From assembly GCA_027457205.1 (NCBI GenBank), contig DAIDTM010000252.1:1-6686 (forward strand): 6,686 nucleotides of DNA, written 5' to 3'. Shown piece by piece: positions 1-5,355 of this stretch. The position numbers and the translations under genes are program-made. Numbering within the stretch: the first letter of the stretch is position 1; every line of letters begins with the position of its first letter. The DNA comes from Anaerolineae bacterium. GTDB lineage: Bacteria; Chloroflexota; Anaerolineae; UBA4142. Under the pieces are notes generated by a model. It ran no database searches. It had not been told where the DNA came from and worked only from the letters and a program-made list of their open reading frames with translations.

Positions 1-215
1 CCAATCGCCAGCCAAAGGAACGCGCGCGCGCCCACACCCAGCGTGAGCGTACGCCCGATGAAATCGAAGGGCGCGCTGGACGCCGACGCGAGGATCACGC
101 TGAGCAGCACGCCGCCGGCAAGCGACGCCACGAAAACCAAGCGGGGCCACCGGCGCAGGAGACGGATCGCCAAACCGGTGAGGAGCGAGGCAACGGCAAG
201 CAGCGCGACGCTCAT
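1..215 (-). CDS. Proton-antiporter-like membrane protein, N-terminal part (runs off left edge)
   Basis: The first 71 codons of a minus-strand gene are present, starting at ATG 215-213; the rest lies beyond position 1. A GAGG at 226-229 sits 10 nt before the ATG and can serve as ribosome binding site. The protein begins with two hydrophobic helices, at about residues 3-20 and 26-45. They are followed by A-P-F-D-F-I-G-R-T-L-T-L (48-59) and a third hydrophobic start from about residue 63. From memory, this layout (helices, then a short F-x-G-R-x-L-x-L segment, then an Arg-containing helix) resembles the N-terminus of NuoL/M/N and Mrp/hydrogenase-type antiporter subunits. That would make it a proton-translocating membrane subunit of a complex I-like or Mrp-like assembly. 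The upstream gene, a NuoK/HyfE-like membrane protein in the same orientation, fits such an operon. Only the N-terminus is visible and no catalytic Lys/Glu of the family can be checked, so the family call is tentative. Confidence 0.5.
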   Translation of the reverse strand, partial: MSVALLAVASLLTGLAIRLLRRWPRLVFVASLAGGVLLSVILASASSAPFDFIGRTLTLGVGARAFLWLAI

Positions 216-231
216 CGAGAGACGACCTCGG

Positions 232-339
232 TCACGGCGCTTCTCCGCGTCGGCGCATAGGACCGGTTTCTTCCTGCGTCACCGTGGCAAGGTTGGAGAT
301 GACGACCGCCAGCAAGAGATCGGAGATGTTGAGTAGTCC
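232..339 (-). other. Lost C-terminal segment of the NuoK/HyfE-like gene, beyond the in-frame stop
   Basis: Directly after TAA 342-340 the same frame reads 35 sense codons to TGA 234-232. It starts G-L-L-N-I-S-D-L-L-L-A-V-V-I-S-N-L, a clear transmembrane helix with a buried Asp, and ends in a polar tail with Q-E-E and R-R-R. If this is the true end, the next start (ATG 215) lies 16 nt downstream, normal operon spacing; if the TAA is the end, the gap is 124 nt. A single substitution (for example CAA or GAA to TAA) explains the break without a frameshift. The segment would be translated only if the TAA is an error or is read through. Confidence 0.65.
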
Positions 340-915
340 TTAGAGAAAGAGACTGCCCTCGACTGCCGATTCGAGGATGCAAAATCCGCTGCTGAACAAC
401 AGAATGCCCAGACCCAAGCGCAGCACATCGCGCGATACGGTGGCGACCAGGATACCCATAGCAATCAGCCACAAGCCGCTGAAAAGCACATACGCCGACA
501 GCCCCAGGAACGTCATCGACGACGCGATGCCGACGATGCCGACCGCGACGAACGCAATCGCAAAAACGCGGAATGGAAATCCGACGACGAACACTTCGGG
601 GCGATACAGTCGTTCGATGGAATCGAGAGGCGGCTCACCGTCCAGTTGAATCAGCGCGGCGCGGCGTTGCTCGGTCAGCCGGCGCAGAGTGACGTAGAGA
701 ATCGTTGTCGCGAGCGCGCCAGAAAAAGCGCGCAGGATCGCCGGCGAGGGCTGGAGGATTTGGGAGAGCAACAGCGCGGTCAGCACATACTGCGCGGTCA
801 GCGCGTAGAGCGCCAATCGCCAATCGGGGTTTAGCACAATGAGAGACGCCGTAAAGACCAACCCCAGGAGAATGTCCAGCTCGGAAAGAAAACTGAGATC
901 AGACAGAAGAGGCAC
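340..915 (-). CDS. NuoK/HyfE-like integral membrane protein, interrupted by an in-frame TAA near its C-terminus
   Basis: This minus-strand gene encodes 191 residues from GTG 915-913 to TAA 342-340. It is strongly hydrophobic, with likely helices at about 13-28, 34-54, 59-77, 115-133, 136-159 and 164-181. A polar loop at 80-107 (R-R-L-T-E-Q-R-R, then P-P-L-D-S-I-E-R) separates two groups of three. The late G-L-G-I-L-L-F-S-S-G-F-C-I-L-E segment (168-182), with a Glu at the helix end, recalls NuoK and the NuoK-like half of HyfE (hydrogenase-4 subunit E). That match is from memory and is moderate at best. The same frame stays open for 35 codons after the TAA and adds another helix, so the natural product probably had about 227 residues. 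The start lacks a Shine-Dalgarno but lies 6 nt after a TAGAAT -10 box, which suggests a leaderless mRNA. The antiporter-like gene follows downstream. It may be non-functional, truncated but active, or affected by an assembly error. Confidence 0.6.
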   Translation of the reverse strand: MPLLSDLSFLSELDILLGLVFTASLIVLNPDWRLALYALTAQYVLTALLLSQILQPSPAILRAFSGALATTILYVTLRRLTEQRRAALIQLDGEPPLDSIERLYRPEVFVVGFPFRVFAIAFVAVGIVGIASSMTFLGLSAYVLFSGLWLIAMGILVATVSRDVLRLGLGILLFSSGFCILESAVEGSLFL

Positions 916-950
916 GGAGCTATTCTAGCAGAGAGGAAAGAAAAAGGCAA
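916..950 (-). promoter_or_regulatory. Promoter of the NuoK-like gene, leaderless type
   Basis: On the minus strand TTGCCT (945-950) and TAGAAT (922-927) are separated by 17 nt, a good sigma70-type match. Only six bases (AGCTCC) separate the -10 box from GTG 915-913, so transcription would start at about the first base of the start codon. No Shine-Dalgarno precedes the GTG. Confidence 0.55.
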
Positions 951-994
951 ACCAAGTCATCTAGCGATCACCTGTACCATAATTTCACCGCAGA

Positions 995-1115
995 GTAACT
1001 ACTCAGCTCAACCTCCCGCAGGTTATTCGTAAGCACGGTTGCTTTCTTGATGGATCGGACAACCTGCCGGTTACAGTCATCACCCGACTCAACCTGCGGG
1101 AGGCTGAGCAGTTAC
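995..1115. repeat. Large imperfect palindrome built on AACCTCCCGCAGGTT
   Basis: The left arm 995-1024 pairs with the right arm 1091-1115. Thirteen consecutive pairs join 1012-1024 to 1091-1103. Five more join 1002-1006 to 1104-1108 across a five-base bulge (1007-1011). After one mismatch (1001/1109), six more join 995-1000 to 1110-1115. The total is 24 base pairs around a 66-nt loop (1025-1090). The unit AACCTCCCGCAGGTT (1010-1024) is itself palindromic at its ends, and a further AACCTGCCGGTT (1061-1072 region) lies in the loop. The element could extrude as a cruciform or fold as a long hairpin in a transcript from either strand. Confidence 0.75.
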
Positions 1116-1176
1116 ACCGTAAAGGCGCTGAGGTCGCAGAGAGAAAAGAATAAGAAAACTCTGCGTCTTTGCGGTG
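1115..1176. repeat. CACCG(T/C)AAAG inverted repeat
   Basis: CACCGTAAAG at 1115-1124 and GTCGCAGAG at 1133-1141 are mirrored by CTCTGCGTCTTTGCGGTG at 1159-1176. The right half is an uninterrupted complement of CACCGCAAAGACGCAGAG; the left half carries about nine extra bases (around 1126-1134) and a C-to-T change. The AT-rich middle (1142-1158) would be the loop. The left half abuts the 995-1115 palindrome exactly, sharing base 1115. Confidence 0.6.
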
Positions 1177-1204
1177 AATTTTGGGCAACCAGCAAAAGTC
1201 ATGC

Positions 1205-1244
1205 CGCCCAGTGCGAGTCAGGAAAGGAATTGTCATGCTGGGCG
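1205..1244 (-). terminator. Weak candidate terminator after the debranching enzyme
   Basis: CGCCCAG (1205-1211) and CTGGGCG (1238-1244) form a perfect 7-bp stem with a 26-nt loop. It lies 27 nt past the stop codon of the debranching enzyme in its direction of transcription. On the minus strand the stem is followed by GCATGACTTTTGC, whose T run is short and displaced, so termination is uncertain. CATGAC occurs twice in direct orientation on the minus strand, just inside and just outside the stem, so this may be a repeat rather than a terminator. Confidence 0.3.
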
Positions 1245-1256
1245 CAGTTCGCGTAG

Positions 1257-1271
1257 ATGACACGCTGTCAT
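1257..1271. repeat. Short perfect hairpin touching the debranching-enzyme stop codon
   Basis: ATGACA-CGC-TGTCAT is a perfect 6-bp stem with a 3-nt loop. Its last base is part of the TAA stop codon (1273-1271, minus strand). No T run follows on either strand, so it is not an intrinsic terminator by itself; it could stabilise the mRNA 3' end. Confidence 0.5.
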
Positions 1272-3232
1272 TACGTCCGGCGATAGGCGCGCAGCACCTC
1301 CGCGACGCTCCACGCCTGCGCGATGCAACCGACCGGACGGTACGGCGACTCGGCTTCAAAGATCTCGGCAATCGTGCCGATGCCGCTTTCCGCCGAGTGC
1401 GCGCTGAACGCATCGAGCCGCGCGCGCGCCGCGGCGCGGTCGCCGTACACTTTCAGGTGCGCGTCGACGTACGCGCCGATGAGCCATGCCCAGACGATGC
1501 CTTGATGGTACGCGCCATCGCGCTCGCGCTGATCGCCGCGGTAGAGCGCGCGATAGTTGGGATCGTGCGGCGAGAGCGTCCGCAAACCGAATGGCGTCAG
1601 GAGACTCTGCGTCACCACATCCACCACCGATTTTGCGCGCATCGGCGAAAGCAAATCGTCGGCGAGCGTGACGGCGAACAACTGATTCGGTCGCAACGAC
1701 GCATCGTTGCCGCTCGCGCAATCGACAACATCGTACAGATAGCCGCCCTCGGCGTACCAAAACCGTTCAAACGAGGCGCGGACGCGCGCGGCAAGATCGG
1801 CATAGACTTTGGACGATTGACCAAGCCGCGCCGCCCATTGCTCCATCAACCGCAGCGCGCGATACCACAGCGCGTTGATTTCGACCGGCTTGCCGATGCG
1901 CGGCGTGACCACCCAATCGCCGGCTTTGGCATCCATCCATGTCAACTGCACGCCAGCCTCGCCAGCGTAGAGCAGTCCATCGGCAGGATCGACGTGAATG
2001 TGATAGCGCGTGCCCTTGACGTGCCAATCGACGATCGACGCGAGAATCGGAGAGAGGTCGCGCAGCAACGCGTCATCCTGAGTCGCATCGAGATAGCGCG
2101 CGATCGCGTGAAAATACCACAGCGTTGCATCGACCGTGTTGTATTCAACCGGCGCGGCGTCGACGCCGAGATCGGGAAAGCGGTTCGGCAGCATCCCCTG
2201 ATCGACGTAGCGCGCGAACGCCAACAGAATGTCTTTGGCTTCGGCGTGACGACCGGTGAGAAGCGTCAGACCTTCCAGCGCGATCATCGTATCACGTCCC
2301 CAATCGCCGAACCAATGGTAGCCGGCAATGACCGTGTGGAGCGACGCATTGTCCACCTGACGTTGCACGATGAATTGGTCCGCCGCGACGAACAATTGCT
2401 TTTCGAAATCGCCGACCGCGTGCTTTGCCGCCGCGTCCTGGCGCGCCCGCGCGCGCTGGAATGACGTCGCCGCGTCGCGGTCGACCATCGCCGCGGTCTC
2501 GGTCGTCGCGATGACCGTGAGCGATTCGCCCGGCTGCAAGCGCGCGCGCAAGAGACCGGGCAAGTTCAAATCTTCGACCGAATCCAAGCCGCGCTCCTGT
2601 TCCACACGATGGCGAAACCGCCAGTACCACAAATCGAGCGGGGAGAAATTCGCGGCAGGCGTCGTGATCAATCGCAGCGGCGTTGCCACCGGGTACGCTG
2701 TGAGCGCGACCTCGCCCTCGTGCTGTTCCAACCCAAAGTGCCACTCGATCGAACCGCGCACCTCGGTGTGAAAATCGCGATAGGTGCACAGCGGCAGCAG
2801 CGTCAGTTGAATCGGTTCGGACGCCGCGTCGAGCGTGTAGCGGATGTACGTGGTATTTTGCCCGTGCTCCATCCAGATCGTTTTCGATAATTGGAAACTG
2901 GCGGCGCGATAAACGAACGTGGGAATCATTCCGTCCAGTTCGACGCGCTCCAAGAATAGATAGCCGTCCGGGTAAATCGTGCCGCTTTCGTACTCGTTCG
3001 CGCCGAGACGGTACGTTGTTCCGCCCACTTCGACTTCTTCGTCCAGTTTGGAGAGCATCACCGTGCGCGCCGCCGGCGGCTTGAGCGCGGCGACGAGCAA
3101 GCCGTGGTAGCGCCGCGTGTTCGCGCCGGTGATCGTGCTGGACGCGTAGCCACCCAGTCCGTTCGTCACGATCCATTCGCGCGTCAGCGCTTGGCTGAGG
3201 TCACAACAGATTTCGCGGGGGATGATCAGCAT
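1271..3232 (-). CDS. Glycogen debranching enzyme (amylo-alpha-1,6-glucosidase type)
   Basis: This complete 653-residue cytoplasmic enzyme of glycogen breakdown is expected to remove alpha-1,6 branches from glycogen or limit dextrin. The N-terminal domain (about 1-215) carries the family signature R-E-I-C-C-D-L, then R-E-W-I-V-T-N-G-L-G-G-Y-A-S, then N-T-R-R-Y-H-G-L-L-V. The C-terminal (alpha/alpha)6-barrel domain (about 275-650) has Y-H-W-F-G-D-W-G-R-D-T (near 305-315), Y-N-T-V-D-A-T-L-W-Y (near 366), T-W-M-D-A-K (near 434), E-I-N-A-L-W-Y (near 450), L-R-P-N-Q-L-F-A (near 514), Y-H-Q-G-I-V-W-A-W (near 579) and G-C-I-A-Q-A-W-S-V-A-E-V (near 638). These match the bacterial/archaeal GDE_N plus GDE_C family at full length. 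ATG 3232 is preferred over GTG 3250, because a TATACT -10 box (3239-3244) lies between them and family members begin shortly before R-E-I-C. There is no Shine-Dalgarno; the mRNA is probably leaderless. No other glycogen gene is adjacent. Confidence 0.93.
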   Translation of the reverse strand: MLIIPREICCDLSQALTREWIVTNGLGGYASSTITGANTRRYHGLLVAALKPPAARTVMLSKLDEEVEVGGTTYRLGANEYESGTIYPDGYLFLERVELDGMIPTFVYRAASFQLSKTIWMEHGQNTTYIRYTLDAASEPIQLTLLPLCTYRDFHTEVRGSIEWHFGLEQHEGEVALTAYPVATPLRLITTPAANFSPLDLWYWRFRHRVEQERGLDSVEDLNLPGLLRARLQPGESLTVIATTETAAMVDRDAATSFQRARARQDAAAKHAVGDFEKQLFVAADQFIVQRQVDNASLHTVIAGYHWFGDWGRDTMIALEGLTLLTGRHAEAKDILLAFARYVDQGMLPNRFPDLGVDAAPVEYNTVDATLWYFHAIARYLDATQDDALLRDLSPILASIVDWHVKGTRYHIHVDPADGLLYAGEAGVQLTWMDAKAGDWVVTPRIGKPVEINALWYRALRLMEQWAARLGQSSKVYADLAARVRASFERFWYAEGGYLYDVVDCASGNDASLRPNQLFAVTLADDLLSPMRAKSVVDVVTQSLLTPFGLRTLSPHDPNYRALYRGDQRERDGAYHQGIVWAWLIGAYVDAHLKVYGDRAAARARLDAFSAHSAESGIGTIAEIFEAESPYRPVGCIAQAWSVAEVLRAYRRT

Positions 3233-3267
3233 GCCGAGAGTATACAACACATCAAATCAAAAGTAAA
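3233..3267 (-). promoter_or_regulatory. Promoter of the debranching enzyme, leaderless type
   Basis: On the minus strand TTTACT (3262-3267) and TATACT (3239-3244) are separated by 17 nt. Six bases (CTCGGC) follow the -10 box before ATG 3232-3230, so transcription should begin at or next to the A of the ATG. The -10 matches consensus at five of six bases, and no Shine-Dalgarno is present. Confidence 0.6.
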
Positions 3268-3302
3268 CGAGCCGGAGTTAAGATCATTTAACCCTCAAAG
3301 CA

Positions 3303-3332
3303 TTGACACTCCAACGCAGCGTGTGGTAGAAT
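3303..3332 (+). promoter_or_regulatory. Near-consensus sigma70-type promoter for the small RNA/leader
   Basis: A perfect TTGACA -35 box (3303-3308) and a TAGAAT -10 box (3327-3332) are 18 nt apart. The predicted start is near A3339. This is the best promoter match in the window, and it points toward the lipoprotein gene, whose start codon is about 250 nt away. The -35 elements of this promoter and of the divergent debranching-enzyme promoter are about 36 nt apart, so one regulator could affect both. Confidence 0.7.
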
Positions 3333-3338
3333 AGGTGC

Positions 3339-3422
3339 AATTAATTCTGGCGTGGGGAATCGAATTCAGATGCCAATTGTAGGACAGATGTGATGTTTGC
3401 ATCTCCTGCAATTGGCTTTTTT
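3339..3422 (+). ncRNA. Candidate small RNA or attenuated leader, about 84 nt
   Basis: A strong promoter (3303-3332) and a strong intrinsic terminator (3372-3422) bracket about 84 nt with no convincing protein. I do not recognise a known RNA family: it is too short for 6S RNA or tmRNA and does not fold as a tRNA. A competing pairing exists: AATT-GGC at 3343-3346 plus 3349-3351 (bulge CT 3347-3348) can bind GCCAATT at 3372-3378, the outer part of the terminator's 5' arm. Thus the RNA could switch between terminating and reading through to the lipoprotein gene. A small hairpin GAAT-CGA-ATTC (3357-3367) would sit inside that alternative fold. It may be either a stand-alone small RNA or a cis-acting leader; the sequence alone does not decide. 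Confidence 0.45.
3372..3422 (+). terminator. Strong intrinsic terminator of the small RNA/leader
   Basis: The stem pairs 3372-3384 with 3404-3416: 13 pairs including one G-T wobble (3380/3408). After a two-base bulge (CA 3385-3386), it continues as GATG/CATC (3387-3390 with 3400-3403) around a nine-base loop. Six Ts (3417-3422) follow directly, then C and three more Ts. The T run is on the right only, so it acts on the plus strand. Confidence 0.85.
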
Positions 3423-3592
3423 CTTTACAAGGGATGCATGAGAATGAAACAGTTACTTTGTGCCTCCAGACTTGAACCCAAGCCCTCGCGATGCGCGTTC
3501 GTTCTCTACCCCCAACGTTGTCCTGATCTTCCCAGCCCCGTCTTCCTGCCACTGATCCTGCGCGGGCATTGAACGGCAAAAGGAGAATTAGC
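3423..3592 (+). other. Untranslated stretch between the terminator and the lipoprotein gene
   Basis: These 170 nt hold no recognisable gene or second promoter with both boxes. A 60-codon open frame (3390-3572) starts in the terminator loop and its product matches nothing I know. The only clear signal is the Shine-Dalgarno AAAGGAGAA at 3579-3587. As no separate promoter is visible, the lipoprotein mRNA may depend on read-through of the terminator at 3372-3422. Confidence 0.4.
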
Positions 3593-4777
3593 ATGCATAT
3601 TCCCAACTGGCTGATGTGCCTACTGGCGATTGTCATGTTGCTATTAACTAGCTGCCAATCTGCGCCACCTACGCCGCCAATAGTTACGACGTGTTCTGAA
3701 GTCACGCCAACACGCGCCATAGATGCGCAATCACCGCTTGTGCCCCAAGTCGTGGGAACCGTCAAAGTGAAAATAGAAGGCGGCGATGGCGTCGTCGCCG
3801 TGAATCAATGCACCGGATATGTGTATGTTGCCGGCTCTTGGCACATCACGGTATTTAAGGGAGCAGAGATTATCGGCGAAATAGCGACGAAAGCAAAAGA
3901 CATAGTCAGTATCGCGGTCGATGAAACAGCGAACTTGCTCTATGCGGTGGATGGATATGGAGATAGCGTGACAGTTATTCGTGGGACAGAAGTTATAGGA
4001 AATGTGCCAACGGTAGGGCGGAATCCCACCAGTATCGCCATCGAACCCCACAGCCAATTTGCCTATGTCGTCAGTGGCTACAAAAGTCGCCCCCTCCGGG
4101 ATGTTGAAGGCAATATCTTAGTCATCAGCGGAACGAAGGTGATAGGTGATATCGCGTTAGGGCAAGTATTTCCCAATCATGTTGTGGTAGACCCAGTAGG
4201 CGGCTACATCTATGCTGGCGGTGTTGGAGGCAATGTAGTAGTCCTTAAAGGATTACAAGAGATTAACCGCTACCAATTGACGGATCATGATCTGGTGGCG
4301 ATGGATGTCAATCCGCACACCGGCGAGGTCTATATCCTCGGTCACGAAATCCTGTATCGGTTTAAAGAGGGCAAGTTGATTGACTTGCTAGAGTTGGTCC
4401 CTTTGGGTGCCACTTGGCATATCCGCGTGCAGCCCATTACGGGAGACGTTTACATACCCTATGGCGGACGCCCCGGAGAACCGGGCAAATCCCGCATGAA
4501 GATTGTGCGGGAGATGAAAGAGATTGGCGATGTTGAAGTGGGCTTGTCGCCAGCCCATTTAGATATCGATCCAGTGACGGGAAATGTCTACGTGGCGAGT
4601 TTTGATGCGGATGCGGTGACTGTGGTGAACGGTGTTAAAGTCTTGGCAACGATCAACGTGGGATGGTATCCGTATGGCATTGGGGTCAATCCCGCGAATG
4701 GTTGGGTGTATGTTGTCAATACTGTTGATGGCACAGTGACGATCTTGGGGTATCCTCAACTGAAGCCATACCCGTAG
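3593..4777 (+). CDS. Secreted beta-propeller (YVTN-repeat-like) lipoprotein
   Basis: This is a 394-residue protein from ATG 3593, chosen because AAAGGAGAA lies about 5 nt upstream and the signal peptide follows at once. Residues 7-20 are a hydrophobic signal segment ending in the lipobox L-T-S-C (18-21), so Cys21 should be lipidated and the protein anchored outside the cytoplasmic membrane. A short Pro/Thr-rich stretch leads into eight repeats of the form V-x-P-x-T-G-x-V-Y-V...V-x-V-x-x-G...I-G-x-I; clear examples are D-P-V-T-G-N-V-Y-V-A and N-P-A-N-G-W-V-Y-V-V. Such repeats form beta-propellers. The incomplete last repeat plus the strand V-G-T-V-K-V-K-I near residue 53 would close the ring. 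No enzymatic residues stand out; propellers of this class usually bind partners or ligands. GC is lower than in neighbouring genes (28 of 60 bases in 4201-4260, against 37 of 60 in 1801-1860), and ATA, TTA and AGA codons are frequent, suggesting a different origin. The role is unknown. Confidence 0.85.
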   Translation: MHIPNWLMCLLAIVMLLLTSCQSAPPTPPIVTTCSEVTPTRAIDAQSPLVPQVVGTVKVKIEGGDGVVAVNQCTGYVYVAGSWHITVFKGAEIIGEIATKAKDIVSIAVDETANLLYAVDGYGDSVTVIRGTEVIGNVPTVGRNPTSIAIEPHSQFAYVVSGYKSRPLRDVEGNILVISGTKVIGDIALGQVFPNHVVVDPVGGYIYAGGVGGNVVVLKGLQEINRYQLTDHDLVAMDVNPHTGEVYILGHEILYRFKEGKLIDLLELVPLGATWHIRVQPITGDVYIPYGGRPGEPGKSRMKIVREMKEIGDVEVGLSPAHLDIDPVTGNVYVASFDADAVTVVNGVKVLATINVGWYPYGIGVNPANGWVYVVNTVDGTVTILGYPQLKPYP

Positions 4778-4786
4778 CCACGCGCT

Positions 4787-4815
4787 TTGCCCTCAAGCCC
4801 ATCGCATGATACAAT
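4787..4815 (+). promoter_or_regulatory. Promoter of folK, leaderless type
   Basis: TTGCCC (4787-4792) and TACAAT (4810-4815) are 17 nt apart. Seven bases separate the -10 box from GTG 4823, so the transcript would begin at or just before the start codon. The -10 box overlaps the alternative ATG at 4814, which would therefore not be in the mRNA. The promoter lies within the 45-nt gap after the lipoprotein stop. Confidence 0.55.
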
Positions 4816-4822
4816 GCGTCGC

Positions 4823-5311
4823 GTGTCCACCGTCTATCTCGCGCTCGGCGCGAACCTGGGCGACCGCGAACAGAATCTGCGTGCCGCGCTCGCGCAAATT
4901 CGCACGTTCGTTCAAATCACGCGCGTCTCGTCGATTTACGAAACGGAACCGTGGGGCGTGCGCGAGCAACCGTGGTTCCTCAATCTCGTCTGCGCGGGGA
5001 CGACGACGCTCTCGCCGGTCGATCTCCTGCGCCGCGCCAAGAAAATCGAAAACGAAATGGGGCGCGCCGAAGGTATTCGCTTCGGACCGCGCCCCATCGA
5101 TATCGACATCCTCATGTACGATCGGCTCATCGAACTTTCGCCCGCACTGACCATTCCGCACCCGCGCCTGCACGAGCGCGCGTTCGTCCTCGTGCCGCTC
5201 GCGGAAATCGCGCCCGACCTCGTACACCCGCGTCTCCGCGTCACGATCCGCGCGCTCCTCGCGCGGCTGGAATCGACCGACGGCGTCCGCCTCTATCGAT
5301 CGTTCGACTAA
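4823..5311 (+). CDS. folK: 2-amino-4-hydroxy-6-hydroxymethyldihydropteridine pyrophosphokinase
   Basis: FolK transfers pyrophosphate from ATP to 6-hydroxymethyl-7,8-dihydropterin, the step before dihydropteroate synthase in folate synthesis; it is cytoplasmic. The 162-residue length is typical of the family. Visible motifs are V-Y-L-A-L-G-A-N-L-G-D-R (4-15), S-S-I-Y-E-T-E-P-W-G (36-45), Q-P-W-F-L-N-L-V (49-56), R-F-G-P-R-P-I-D-I-D-I-L (86-97) and I-P-H-P-R-L-H-E-R-A-F-V-L-V-P-L (111-126). Asp93 and Asp95 are the expected magnesium ligands. GTG 4823 is chosen because the protein then starts S-T-V-Y-L like other FolK proteins, and because the -10 box overlaps the ATG at 4814. Neither start has a Shine-Dalgarno. 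No other folate gene is present, so folK is a single-gene unit ended by the hairpin at 5317-5345. Confidence 0.96.
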   Translation: MSTVYLALGANLGDREQNLRAALAQIRTFVQITRVSSIYETEPWGVREQPWFLNLVCAGTTTLSPVDLLRRAKKIENEMGRAEGIRFGPRPIDIDILMYDRLIELSPALTIPHPRLHERAFVLVPLAEIAPDLVHPRLRVTIRALLARLESTDGVRLYRSFD

Positions 5312-5316
5312 CACAA

Positions 5317-5345
5317 AAACCCGTCCTCTCCCAGAAGACGGGTTT
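5317..5345. terminator. Bidirectional intrinsic terminator between folK and the deacetylase
   Basis: AAACCCGTC (5317-5325) and GACGGGTTT (5337-5345) form a perfect 9-bp stem with an 11-base loop. On the minus strand the stem ends in GGGTTTTTGTGTT, a good T run for the deacetylase gene. On the plus strand GGGTTTCTC gives a shorter run for folK. It sits 5 nt after the folK stop and 10 nt after the deacetylase stop. Confidence 0.85.
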
Positions 5346-5355
5346 CTCATCGACT

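Larger units (their letters stand above)
984..1176. repeat. Nested inverted-repeat element bounded by TTCACCGCA / TGCGGTGAA
   Basis: The element opens with TTCACCGCAGAG (984-995) and closes with an inverted TGCGGTGAA (1170-1178). It is about 195 bp of non-coding sequence filling most of the gap between the debranching enzyme and the NuoK-like gene. It holds two internal inverted repeats, annotated separately at 995-1115 and 1115-1176. The outer CACCGCAAAG...CTTTGCGGTG motif resembles a dispersed intergenic repeat I recall from many environmental genomes, but I cannot verify copies here. It encodes no transposase. It could be a mobile palindromic element (a MITE- or REP-like unit) or two elements nested by insertion. 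Confidence 0.6.

Noticed and set aside
43..336. A 97-codon plus-strand frame at the left end
   Set aside because: It is antisense to the membrane-protein genes and strongly Arg-rich, while the minus-strand frames give coherent transmembrane helices.
984..1176. Possible CRISPR array or tRNA in the repeat-rich gap
   Set aside because: The repeats are inverted, not regularly spaced direct repeats, and no cloverleaf or T-loop motif is present.
1181..2464. A 427-codon plus-strand open frame
   Set aside because: It lies antisense to the well-supported debranching enzyme, is very rich in Arg as expected for a GC-rich shadow frame, and has no recognisable domain.
3254..3264. An 11-mer AAATCAAAAGT shared with 6348-6358 near two minus-strand promoters, suggesting a common operator
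   Set aside because: The copies lie at different distances from their -10 boxes (9 and 14 nt), the sequence is AT-rich, and the second copy overlaps a stop codon. Chance is the simpler explanation.
3390..3572. A 60-codon plus-strand frame starting in the terminator loop (ATG 3393 overlaps the TGA of the seven-codon frame)
   Set aside because: Its first codons simply translate the terminator's 3' arm and T run. No Shine-Dalgarno or homology supports it; the stop-start overlap looks accidental.
3295..3765. A 156-codon minus-strand frame crossing the small RNA and the lipoprotein start
   Set aside because: It overlaps the plus-strand promoter, the terminator and the lipoprotein signal peptide, and contains no recognisable motif.
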